Origin: Pseudomonadota bacterium
Lineage (GTDB): Bacteria > Pseudomonadota > Alphaproteobacteria > Rhizobiales > Xanthobacteraceae
Direction: 5' to 3'
Assembly: GCA_018971625.1 (NCBI GenBank)
Contig: JAGXAJ010000015.1
Coordinates: 1-63,101, forward strand
DNA: 63,101 nucleotides
Of the stretch, positions 18,804 through 26,742 are shown one piece after another; within the stretch, counting starts at the first letter, position 1; each line of letters begins with the position of its first letter. The notes beneath the pieces were generated by a model. It saw only the letters and a list, made by a program, of their open reading frames with translations, did not search any database and was not told where the DNA came from. Made by a program: the position numbers and the translations under genes.

Positions 18804-20265
18804 GTCGTCCGACCGGGTTACTGCTGCCGAGCACGATGCTCCTGATTTCTTCGACGAACGCTGGCTTGCGGGTCACGAGCCCTTGGACGCGCATGAAACC
18901 CCTGCGCCGAGAGACTTCACCGAAAAACGGGCGCGTCGAGATAACTGCCAGTTCGTCGTCCTGAACGAGGAAGAAGAAGTCTTGCGTCCGACCTTTCCGG
19001 ATCGTCAATCCGCCCTTGGCGGCGCGGCGCGCGAACTCCGATAGGGGATCGTATCGACCACCGCTCCGAGTCTCGGTCGGGGCAGCGAGATAGGACTCGA
19101 TCTCAATCTGGACACCTTCCTCGATCAACAGATCAATTTCGCGCAGTTTGGCCGCATCGACAATGGACGGCTGTATTCCCGCGCTCGTGATGACCAAGGA
19201 TTTGCGCGCGTTCTTCAAGGCGGCATCGAGAAGCTCGGTCTGTTCGTAGCAAACGAGGGGACGGACCTCGAACGCGTCCATCTCGTGCCTTGCGACCTCC
19301 AGCCGGTCTTCGGCCGCCGCCAGGGCGGCGGCGACGGGGTTCGGACCGCGTGGAGGCAAGCCGGCCACGGCTCTTCTGACCGAATCCATCTCCATCAGAC
19401 TATCGATCTCCTTTTTTCGCACCGCCGTCATCGCATCACGACCGGGCATGCTCCTGTACATGGAGCGGCCGACCATCTTTTCGAGCTTTCTGCTCAGGTC
19501 GGTCTCCGCGATCGCCCGCACGAAACCCATCTTTTTGGGCCCGCCGTGCTGCGCGAAGGCGAGTTCATACGCGTCGGAGAGCTTATCGTCTATGACGAAC
19601 GCGACTTGGACCTCGTCCGACTTATCGGCGGCGTAGACGAGTGCGACCCCCTCCCGGAAAAGATTGTTGCGTCTGACAACGCGCTTCAGCGAAAGCACGG
19701 TGCGCCGGAAGTCATCGCTCCTCTGTCGGCGAATCACCTTCGAAATGTCCGGGATGGCCAGATCGTCGACCCCGGGCGCTTCCGCCGGATAGGGCCGGAT
19801 CTGGACGGCCCCGGTCCCCTGAAGCAGGGCCGGGCGCACGACGCTCTCACCCGTCAGACGTAGGGGAATTCGGCGGATACCGTCATAATCGACGACGATC
19901 ATCTCCTCTTGGGGAACCTCCAGTTTGTCGACCAACAGGCGCAATTCGCCGGACTCGGTGAGATGGAAGGTGTCGGCGCCGTCGCTATTCGACTCCCGCG
20001 TGACGTAACCGTCCGAAATGAGCACGTTCATGGCTCCCACGACGACATCGAGCTTCAGTCCGAGCATATTGGCGACGTCCGCCTCTTGCGTTTCCCCGAG
20101 CGCCAGGCAGCGCATGGCGAATTCCTGGATGGTGGGTATGAACCGAGGCGCCATCGTAATGGCCTCGAGCGTCAGGCGGAATATCGGCAATCCGACCTCG
20201 CCGTAGTCGACGAGATGAAAACCCTCGCGGAACTGGTATTTCCTCGCTGCAAGCTCGGGCGTCAC
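18793..20265 (-). CDS. Winged-helix protein with a degenerate PLD-like domain
   Basis: The product is 490 residues. An N-terminal winged-helix segment spans about 40-115 (QEADVANMLGLKLDVVVGAM, then a GYVTRES wing). The middle is unassigned. The C-terminal about 110 residues (RKSLVITSAGI, IDLLIEEGVQIEIESYL, QDDELAVIST) follow the layout of a phospholipase D-like nuclease domain. However, the HxK of the HKD motif is replaced: the positions before FLVQDDEL read DFF. It is therefore probably catalytically dead and may bind DNA or the partner proteins. The GTG start overlaps the upstream stop (GTGA), giving tight coupling to the kinase-helicase gene. Confidence 0.6.
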   Translation of the reverse strand: MTPELAARKYQFREGFHLVDYGEVGLPIFRLTLEAITMAPRFIPTIQEFAMRCLALGETQEADVANMLGLKLDVVVGAMNVLISDGYVTRESNSDGADTFHLTESGELRLLVDKLEVPQEEMIVVDYDGIRRIPLRLTGESVVRPALLQGTGAVQIRPYPAEAPGVDDLAIPDISKVIRRQRSDDFRRTVLSLKRVVRRNNLFREGVALVYAADKSDEVQVAFVIDDKLSDAYELAFAQHGGPKKMGFVRAIAETDLSRKLEKMVGRSMYRSMPGRDAMTAVRKKEIDSLMEMDSVRRAVAGLPPRGPNPVAAALAAAEDRLEVARHEMDAFEVRPLVCYEQTELLDAALKNARKSLVITSAGIQPSIVDAAKLREIDLLIEEGVQIEIESYLAAPTETRSGGRYDPLSEFARRAAKGGLTIRKGRTQDFFFLVQDDELAVISTRPFFGEVSRRRGFMRVQGLVTRKPAFVEEIRSIVLGSSNPVGRHGN

Positions 20266-23200
20266 TGAAGATTCTCCGCCGTGCAGGTGCTCTCGTTGTT
20301 GTCGATATAGTCGATCACCGACTTGAACGGATTCTTGCCTCGGACGTTTCGGCAGAAGAAGTTATCTCCCACGATAACCAGACCGCTCTTGCCCCTGGAT
20401 AAGGCGACGTTCAGCCGAGGACGTTCCCGCAGGAAACCGAGATCTTTCTGATCGTTCGACCGGACGACCGAGTAGATGCAGACGTCGGCTTGCCGTCCTT
20501 GGAATGCATCTACGCTGGAGCAAGCGACATCGAGCGACGGCCATTCGGCGATACCGCGCTGGATCATTTCGCCGAGAAGCTTCACCTGCGCCGTGTAGCC
20601 GGACAACACCGCTACCGAAATGCGCTCCTTCTGAGCCGTGGCGACGAACTCGAGGCGCAGCAATATCTTGCGTATCTGTGCGACCTCGGTGGGATTCTTG
20701 AAGGTCAATCCTTCAGGCTCCTCGGACCGGGCGGGTAGATCTTGGGTCGAATACCAGGTCACTGGCTTGGGGAAGGCCATGGACAGTTTAAGTCCATGCG
20801 ACTTCACCGGGCTCTTCAGCTTCCCTTTGTAGAAACAGGTGCTGACGAGATCGCCTATCGGCTCGATCATCCGGTATTGATTCTTCAGGCCTGCGCGGCA
20901 TCCCGCGGGAAGGCCCGCCTGCTCGTCAAGCAACCTGTCGAGGAGGGTCGCCTTGACCTCCTCGGCCTCGAACTCATCCAAAAGATCGTCGCCCAACTGC
21001 TCGAAGAATGGAGGAAGCTGCTCCGGATCTCCGACGATGATAAACCGCTTGCTCCGGGAGAGCGGGATGAGCATTTCGGTCGCGGTCGCCTTGGACGCTT
21101 CGTCGACGATGCAAAGGTCGTAGGCGACCTCCTCCATGCCCCGGACGCCGGCGATGCCGACGCACGTCCCGGCTATGATCTGGGCCGACGACAGCATCGC
21201 GGCGTTGAAATCCGAAGATCGCCCCACCCTCAACAGCCAGTCCTCGAGCAGCTTCAGCCGATCCCGGCAAGCTCTGATCATGGGCGTGTCGGCCAAGAAA
21301 TGGGCGGCCCATTCCCCGAGTTCGTCCGGGTCTTCCGATTGCGAAAGGTACGCGGCGTATTCCCCCATCTTCTGCATTTCGGCGCGCAGGTCCTTTTCCT
21401 CGCCGACCGCCCGCTTGAGCGCTTGCTTGCTGACGCCGATCTCGCTGTCGATCTGCGTCGTCTCCTCCTCGACCTCATCCTGATCGGCGGGGCCACCAGC
21501 GGAGCCGACGCCTGCCTTCTCGACGCTGACCCGATCGGCTTGCTGTCTGGCGATGCGATCGCGAAGGTCCTTCTGGATCGCGAGCACCTGCAGGAGGCGC
21601 TCGACCTTCATGCCGACCGCCACTGCCTCGCGATCCACATTCTTCTCCGAGGCCCACCTCTGCATGTCCGCCTCGGCGGCCTTGCGCACGTCCTTAATCC
21701 AGGCTTCGACGCGCCGCTCGAGCAGGAGCTTGTGCCCGAGTTCAGAGATGCGCGTTTCGTCGCTCCGTCCGATGCGGATCGTCTCGAGCGGCAGTTCCGT
21801 CTCCGTGATCCGCTCTAGGACGTTGTCCAAAGCAATGTGAGTCTGCGAAGACAGCAGGATCCGGTCCCGAGGACGGCGCTTCAGCCATTGGACGACGATT
21901 TCCGCAATCAGTTTCGTCTTGCCCGTCCCTGGAGGTCCCTCGATCGCGAGGATATTCTGCAGGCCTAAGGCCTTGGCGAGAATCTCTTTCTTCTCCTCGT
22001 CGAAATCCGCAGTTGTCGGAATGACGTCGTGCACCTTCACGACCGGCTCCGCCGTGCGCGGATCTATGATGATGCCCTTGAGCTGTTCGCTCTCGGCCCT
22101 GTCGTAGAGCACGGTATCGAGCGCCGCGGTTTGACGGTCGAGGGCCCGCTGGGCGGCGAGCGTGTTGATCGCGAGCTCTCCGCGCCTCGGCAGCCGGTTC
22201 GCATCGCCGAACGTCACGTTCAGCATGATCCTGTTGAACGCGACCCCGGCGACGATGCCAGTCACCCGTCCGCCGGCCGGAAGCACGATCACACGTTCCT
22301 GTCCGACGAGGTCTTCGCTTTGCGCGAGCTCGGTGGTCAGCGCCACTCGATCCTCCACAACGCTCCGATCGACATATTTGATGGCACTCGTACGCTTCGC
22401 CTCAAGGTCGGCTCTGTCGCGCAGGTAACCACGCCAGACGCGGAAGATCCGCTGGCCGGACCTAGCCTTGCGTTCTTCGGCCAACTGCCGTTGAACCTCG
22501 ACCGCCTCGGCGAGCAGTAGCCCGAGCTGCTGCCCCGCCGTTTCCGGATCGCGCGGCCGGTCGAAGGTGAACGACATCGGTCGAGTCAGGCACCGGTCCC
22601 TGAGGCTCGTAGCGAGGGAGGCGTCGACTTCAAGAACGTGCATCAGCTCAAGCACCTCGTTGTGGCGCCCGCTGAAACGGCATCTGAACCGCCAAGTCGC
22701 GCCGATCAGATCAACATCGGCCTTCTCGACACCGGCCGGCACGTCGGCAGGCATGAGACCAGCGACCTCGTCGAGTTCGTCCCGCACGAAGCGCTCGGCG
22801 TCCTTCCGGTCATGAAGCTCCATTCGCGAGCAAATCCTAGTCAGAACCGCGTTCGACAGGGACAGATGACAGACCGATACGACGGCGGATGCGCGTCTGG
22901 TCTCTTCCTCCGCTCTCTCGACCTCGCTGAGAAGTGCTGACGCCAGCGCGGGCCGCTTCGAAGCGTCCTTGTGCAGGCATCGCTCGAGAATGGCGCGGAT
23001 GTTGCTGGGCAGGACGGCGGCCTCCTGCAGGGCGACGCGCGGCTCTTCCTCACTGTCGAATATCCGGCCAGTCAAGCACGACAGGGCGACCGCCGCGAAG
23101 GCGTAACAATCCCGGCTCAGAATGCTCCCGGCGGGATCAGGCTCCCCTGGCGTGTAACCTTTGGTGTAGTCGAACCTGAACGTGAGTCCTTTGACCGGTG

Positions 23201-23711
23201 CCCAACTTCCGGCTCGGTCCAGCAGTTTCGCGATCCCGTAATCGGCAAGCTTCGGCACGCCGTCCGCGGAAACTAGTATGTTCTTCGGCTTGATGTCGCG
23301 GTGCGCGATCTGCTTCTTCTGCGCATAAACGACAGCGCCGAGGACCGGTCGCCCGAACCGCTGCCAAAAATCGTCCCACGTGCATGGACCGTCTCGCTCG
23401 ATGACGATCTCAAGGTTTTCCGGCACCCATTCGAGAACGATGTACCAGTCCCCTTTGTCGTCGCGGTCGACGTCGAACATTTCGACGATGTTGGGATGGC
23501 GAAGATCCTGCAGCATCTGGACCTCGCGCTGGAAGCCCTCGCGCGCCCGTTCGTCTGCGGGTCCAAACCGCATCCGCTTGATAGCAACCGATCTGCTTTT
23601 GAGTGTATCGAACGCCTGCGTTACGATCGCCTGCGCCCCTAGGCGGTTGGTATTGCCTAAGGCATACCGGTTACCGAGAATTTGGGGTGAACGGTCGGGC
23701 GGCGTGACCAT
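20262..23711 (-). CDS. Ser/Thr protein kinase fused to a UPF1/DNA2-like SF1 helicase
   Basis: The product is 1,149 residues. The kinase domain at about 12-265 looks active: VAIKRM with Lys45, HRDIKPKN with Asp139, and ADYG with Asp157. A linker of about 320 residues contains a beta-rich part (RVIVLPAGGRVTGIVAGVAF). The helicase starts with Walker A EGPPGTGKTK at 591-600. It then has a coiled insertion, Walker B YDLCIVDEAS with GDPEQLPPF, the motif KNQYRM, VDAFQGRQADV and RLNVALSRGK, all typical of UPF1/SMUBP2/DNA2 (AAA_11/AAA_12). It is the first gene of a minus-strand operon with the PLD-like protein and PP2C. A joined kinase and helicase suggests that phosphorylation of itself or its neighbours controls nucleic-acid unwinding. 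Confidence 0.9.
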   Translation of the reverse strand: MVTPPDRSPQILGNRYALGNTNRLGAQAIVTQAFDTLKSRSVAIKRMRFGPADERAREGFQREVQMLQDLRHPNIVEMFDVDRDDKGDWYIVLEWVPENLEIVIERDGPCTWDDFWQRFGRPVLGAVVYAQKKQIAHRDIKPKNILVSADGVPKLADYGIAKLLDRAGSWAPVKGLTFRFDYTKGYTPGEPDPAGSILSRDCYAFAAVALSCLTGRIFDSEEEPRVALQEAAVLPSNIRAILERCLHKDASKRPALASALLSEVERAEEETRRASAVVSVCHLSLSNAVLTRICSRMELHDRKDAERFVRDELDEVAGLMPADVPAGVEKADVDLIGATWRFRCRFSGRHNEVLELMHVLEVDASLATSLRDRCLTRPMSFTFDRPRDPETAGQQLGLLLAEAVEVQRQLAEERKARSGQRIFRVWRGYLRDRADLEAKRTSAIKYVDRSVVEDRVALTTELAQSEDLVGQERVIVLPAGGRVTGIVAGVAFNRIMLNVTFGDANRLPRRGELAINTLAAQRALDRQTAALDTVLYDRAESEQLKGIIIDPRTAEPVVKVHDVIPTTADFDEEKKEILAKALGLQNILAIEGPPGTGKTKLIAEIVVQWLKRRPRDRILLSSQTHIALDNVLERITETELPLETIRIGRSDETRISELGHKLLLERRVEAWIKDVRKAAEADMQRWASEKNVDREAVAVGMKVERLLQVLAIQKDLRDRIARQQADRVSVEKAGVGSAGGPADQDEVEEETTQIDSEIGVSKQALKRAVGEEKDLRAEMQKMGEYAAYLSQSEDPDELGEWAAHFLADTPMIRACRDRLKLLEDWLLRVGRSSDFNAAMLSSAQIIAGTCVGIAGVRGMEEVAYDLCIVDEASKATATEMLIPLSRSKRFIIVGDPEQLPPFFEQLGDDLLDEFEAEEVKATLLDRLLDEQAGLPAGCRAGLKNQYRMIEPIGDLVSTCFYKGKLKSPVKSHGLKLSMAFPKPVTWYSTQDLPARSEEPEGLTFKNPTEVAQIRKILLRLEFVATAQKERISVAVLSGYTAQVKLLGEMIQRGIAEWPSLDVACSSVDAFQGRQADVCIYSVVRSNDQKDLGFLRERPRLNVALSRGKSGLVIVGDNFFCRNVRGKNPFKSVIDYIDNNESTCTAENLQ

Positions 23712-24186
23712 GGCGATTATTATGAATTCCAGCGGCGAGACATTGCCGCGCGACCGGCCGTGCGACGAGACCAGTTTTAACGCCCAAGTTGCATTCGGAA
23801 AGCGGGACTAAAGTCGGTACGGTCGAATTTCCGCAGGATTGTTCGTGGCCCACGCGTCTTTTTTCAAGGATTCGTGCGTTCGGCAATTTGAGACAAGTTT
23901 TCCGCGGCTCTCCACCATCGAATCCGGTGGCTCTCGGCGCCCCTTGGTTTACCGGGTTTTCGCACCTCGCGGTCAGATCGCGGAGAGGGAGCGATTCTCT
24001 CCTCTGTTTTCGCTCCCACCTTCGAACAGAACCTCACCTCCGCCCGAGGACGACGAAGGGCCAATGATCCAGACTCCCTGATTCTGGCGCAAATTTGTAC
24101 GAACGTTGTACGAACCGCCAACTTGAAGCGACAAAGTGGCTCTTCAAAAACTGCGGAAGTGCCCATTTTATCGAGATTTGGTGCGT
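23712..24186. other. Leader of the kinase-helicase operon and island boundary region
   Basis: I see no convincing gene between the operon start and the tRNA. A minus-strand frame of about 100 codons at 23864-24166 has poor codon bias. Two 10-bp direct repeats TTGTACGAAC at 24095-24104 and 24106-24115 (period 11, one helical turn) are the only clear structure and may be a regulator or recombinase binding site. The promoter of the operon should lie here, but I could not pick a convincing -35/-10 pair. Confidence 0.5.
24095..24115. repeat. Two direct 10-bp repeats, period 11
   Basis: TTGTACGAAC occurs twice with one base between copies, about 70 bases from the 3' end of the tRNA gene. A one-turn period places both copies on the same helix face, as for cooperative protein binding. 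Confidence 0.5.
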
Positions 24187-24260
24187 TGGAGCGGGCGAAG
24201 GGAATCGAACCCTCGTATGCAGCTTGGGAAGCTGCCGTTCTACCATTGAACTACGCCCGC
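24187..24260 (-). tRNA. tRNA-Gly (anticodon CCC)
   Basis: The minus strand folds as a complete cloverleaf. The acceptor stem is GCGGGCG/CGCCCGC, the D arm GTTC...GAAC, the anticodon arm GCAGC-TTCCCAA-GCTGC and the T arm contains TTCGATT. The discriminator T and an encoded CCA complete the 3' end at 24187-24190. The anticodon read from the loop is CCC. The 3' end points towards the accessory island, the usual arrangement when an element has integrated into a tRNA gene. Confidence 0.95.
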
Positions 24261-24471
24261 GATCGCCTCACCTGATTTAGCCGAGACTGCGCCGTCCGCC
24301 AAGCGGATTGACGACCAAGGGGACGCTCGCTGTCCACGCCATTCAGCCCGCCGCCGCCAGCAATCCCGCTCGCGTCATCCCGCACCTTTTCCCCATCTTC
24401 CACCTCATCATATTTTCCGGGATGCGCCGGGCCGCGGCGATGCTATGACCGCCCGGGGTCGAGGTGGCGTG

Positions 24472-25047
24472 ATGGGGCATGGGTATAGCGTATTCGACAC
24501 CGGCATCGGCCGGTGCGGCATCGTATGGAGCGATGCCGGCGTGGTGGGCGTGCAGCTTCCCGAAGCGCGCGAGATCGAAACCAGGCGGCGGCTGTTCCAG
24601 CGTTATCCGCAGGCGCGCGAGATGCGCCCCCCACTCAATGTCGAGATCGCAATCGAGGGCATTGCAGCATTGCTGCGCGGCCAGCCGGGCGACCTGGCCG
24701 ACATCGCGCTCGACATGGACGGTATCCCGGCCTTTAGCCGGCGGGTCTACGAATTCACCCGCACCATCTCGTGGGGCGAAACCCGCACCTGCGGCGAGAT
24801 CGCTGCCGCCCTCAAGGCGTCCGGCGCGTCGCATTCGGTGGCGCAGGCGATCGGGAAAAATCCGTTCATGCTGATCGTGCCATGCCATCGCGTGCTGGCA
24901 ACCGACGGCGCTGCCGACAAGATTTCCGCCAATGGTGGCAGCATCTCGAAACGGCGATTGCTGTCGATCGAAGGGACTCTGTCGCCGGGCAGCAAAACCC
25001 TGTTCGACGTGCTGCTGCCAGTCGCGCCACCGCGACCGCAGACCTAG
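24472..25047 (+). CDS. ogt: Methylated-DNA--protein-cysteine S-methyltransferase (Ogt/Ada-C type)
   Basis: The product is 191 residues, normal for the family. It repairs O6-alkylguanine by moving the alkyl group to its own cysteine. The active-site motif is PCHRV with Cys138. It is preceded by the DNA-binding segment VAQAIGKNPFMLIV and followed by SANGGSISKRRLLSIEG, which is close to the usual GxxxKxxLLxxEG pattern. I chose ATG 24472 because the upstream ATG 24445 adds nine residues unlike the family and has no ribosome binding site. It stands alone next to tRNA-Gly, on the core side of the boundary. Confidence 0.9.
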   Translation: MGHGYSVFDTGIGRCGIVWSDAGVVGVQLPEAREIETRRRLFQRYPQAREMRPPLNVEIAIEGIAALLRGQPGDLADIALDMDGIPAFSRRVYEFTRTISWGETRTCGEIAAALKASGASHSVAQAIGKNPFMLIVPCHRVLATDGAADKISANGGSISKRRLLSIEGTLSPGSKTLFDVLLPVAPPRPQT

Positions 25048-25049
25048 AT

Positions 25050-25136
25050 TTCGGTTCCGATTGAATCAGAACCGTGGTTCTTCTCTTGACGCGTTGCTCC
25101 AGCCCGGACCGCTGTCCGCTTCGCGCGAAAACGCTT
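25050..25136. repeat. Dispersed intergenic repeat, copy 1
   Basis: The stretch contains an inverted GGTTCYGAT...ATCAGAACC element, then TTGACGCGTT and a closing GCGCGAAAACGCT. The same three blocks occur in the same order at 55067-55161. Both copies lie directly downstream of a gene stop codon. Confidence 0.7.
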
Positions 25137-25239
25137 CAGGATTTCCGCAGACGAGCACGACGACGCTGCTGCGACGCCCGACGATTTCGGTGTCCGATTT
25201 CCGTTGCGACGCCCTTCCCGGCGATGCGCCGTTTCGGAA

Positions 25240-25277
25240 CGGTTTCCGCTCAACCAGACGGTTTCCGCTCAACCAGA
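25240..25277. repeat. 19-bp tandem duplication
   Basis: CGGTTTCCGCTCAACCAGA occurs twice head to tail with no mismatch, ending just before the stop of the minus-strand deaminase gene. It looks like a recent slippage duplication in noncoding DNA. Confidence 0.75.
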
Positions 25278-25278
25278 G

Positions 25279-26466
25279 CTAGACCCGGAAATGCTTGCTC
25301 AGCTTCAGGCCCTGCCCTTGATAATTCGAGACCGCAGTTTGGCCGTAGAGTACGTCGGGCTGCTCGACCAGTGGTTCGAAGGCTAACCGACCTACGATCT
25401 GGCCATCTTCGAGCGTAAACGGCGTTTCATGGCTCCGGACTTCTAGAACCGCGCGACTTCCTGGATGCCCATGTTCGCTGAAGCCAAATCCGGGGTCGAA
25501 AAACCCCGCATAATGTACGCGAAATTCACCCATCGAAGGATCAATTGGAATCATTTCTGCGGCGAAGTTCGGTGGAATATGTATTCGTTCTTTAGATGCG
25601 AGTATGTAGAACTCATCGGGATCTAGGATGAGCTGATGTTTCGCTTGTGCATAAATTGGCTCCCAATAGTCTCTCACATCGTACTCTGCGACTCGGTCCA
25701 AATCGATCGGCCTTGTGAACCTCTTTGCGCGGTAACCAATAATTTCTTGCTCCAAGCTGCTAGGCGCCAAGCCGGCTCTCAGTACCAGGCCCTTTCGTAC
25801 GATCGGGTCTCCATCGACAAGCGGATGCTGCTTATGCAGATCTAATAACGCTCTGTCCGGAAGACTGAAACCTTCAAAATCAAACTGCTGCGAATTGCGC
25901 CGTCTAAACCGCAGTTGATTTAGTCGACTTCCCTTTCTTACTTTAATAGAAAAGCTACGAGGTGAAATTTCTGCGTAGAGAGGCCCCTCATATCCACCTT
26001 CAATAGTATCAAACGTCTCAGCGCCGTCGGTAATAAGTCTAATAAAAACGTCCAACCGCCCGGTAGAGCTTTTGGGATTCGCGAGACCCACAATAGTGCT
26101 TTGCAGTTTGACGTGCTCCAGCAGTTCGACGAGATAAACGCAGCCCTTCTCGAGAACCGCGCCACCTTCCAGATTCAAATCATCATATTCGAATTCTTCA
26201 AGTTGGCTTAAAACCGACCTCTCACGCCCGGGCAAGAAGCTTGCACGGACGCGATAAGCTCGTGCACCCAAGCGTAAATCTAAACTTGCCGGCTGAAGTT
26301 GAGCCGCATCAACTTCGACGGTCGCTAAGATCATTTTTCGCTGCATCATCGTCTGAATGTACTGCCGTGGGAATAGTCCCCCCTTCGGGCCGAGCTCGGG
26401 CAATCCATCAGAGCGGGAACCACCCTCCGGTTGAAGTCCTTCAAGGCTGCTTTGCGCATGCAACAT
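25279..26466 (-). CDS. 2'-deoxycytidine 5'-triphosphate deaminase family protein (Dcd/DUT fold)
   Basis: The product is about 395 residues with two Dcd/dUTPase-like halves, as in the long alphaproteobacterial form. The first half has LQPASLDLRLGARAYRVRAS, LANPKSSTGRLDVF and YEGPLYAEISPRSFSIKVR. The second has a related IPPNFAAEMIPID and a FFDPGFGFSEHG segment. The enzyme would deaminate dCTP to dUTP for thymidylate supply. The frame is open far upstream but is antisense to metZ there, so the start is ATG 26466 or ATG 26478. The gene is visibly more AT-rich than its neighbours, which suggests separate ancestry. Whether it is the housekeeping copy or a phage-derived or defence-type copy cannot be told here. 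Confidence 0.75.
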   Translation of the reverse strand: MLHAQSSLEGLQPEGGSRSDGLPELGPKGGLFPRQYIQTMMQRKMILATVEVDAAQLQPASLDLRLGARAYRVRASFLPGRERSVLSQLEEFEYDDLNLEGGAVLEKGCVYLVELLEHVKLQSTIVGLANPKSSTGRLDVFIRLITDGAETFDTIEGGYEGPLYAEISPRSFSIKVRKGSRLNQLRFRRRNSQQFDFEGFSLPDRALLDLHKQHPLVDGDPIVRKGLVLRAGLAPSSLEQEIIGYRAKRFTRPIDLDRVAEYDVRDYWEPIYAQAKHQLILDPDEFYILASKERIHIPPNFAAEMIPIDPSMGEFRVHYAGFFDPGFGFSEHGHPGSRAVLEVRSHETPFTLEDGQIVGRLAFEPLVEQPDVLYGQTAVSNYQGQGLKLSKHFRV

Positions 26467-26593
26467 GGAGCCACCCATTTTGCGATCTGGACCACGCCCC
26501 ACGGCAGTTTGCAATATCACCTCTAACCCATCCCGACGGTTGTCACCCGGATTCACATTGGATTGACAAAAGTAGCGAAGAAGTACTAGTGAA

Positions 26594-26655
26594 ATCGCAT
26601 CCCGTGGTGATTTGAGCCGGCCGGCTTGCAGCCACGTAAAACAAGTCGCTAAACA
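26594..26655 (+). promoter_or_regulatory. SAM-II riboswitch
   Basis: The segment matches the conserved SAM-II aptamer: GTGGTGATTTG, then CCGGCCGGCTTGCAGCCACG, then the pseudoknot strand AAACAAGTCGCTAAACA. CGTGG pairs with CCACG to form P1. The class is typical of alphaproteobacterial methionine-biosynthesis genes. It senses S-adenosylmethionine and sits about 90 bases before metZ. Confidence 0.92.
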
Positions 26656-26706
26656 GGCCGGGGACAGTGTGATCCCGGCCTGTGGAATTTTCCAGGCCGG
26701 TTTTTT
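26653..26706 (+). terminator. Mutually exclusive hairpins with terminator U-run after the riboswitch
   Basis: A 10-bp perfect stem pairs ACAGGCCGGG (26653-26662) with CCCGGCCTGT (26674-26683). The 3' arm of that stem can instead pair as CCGGCCTG (26675-26682) with CAGGCCGG (26693-26700), which is followed directly by six T residues. The second fold is an intrinsic terminator and the first an antiterminator. The first hairpin begins inside the aptamer's 3' end, so ligand binding could choose between them. Confidence 0.75.
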
Positions 26707-26742
26707 GTGACCATTTTCAAGGGTGGTCACGCTGGAGGTCAC

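Noticed and set aside
23864..24166. Minus-strand frame of about 100 codons between the tRNA and the kinase-helicase gene
   Set aside because: It has poor codon bias, no ribosome binding site and no recognisable motif.
2051..24186. CRISPR array or repeat-spacer structure in the island
   Set aside because: No regularly spaced direct repeats of 23-37 bases were found.
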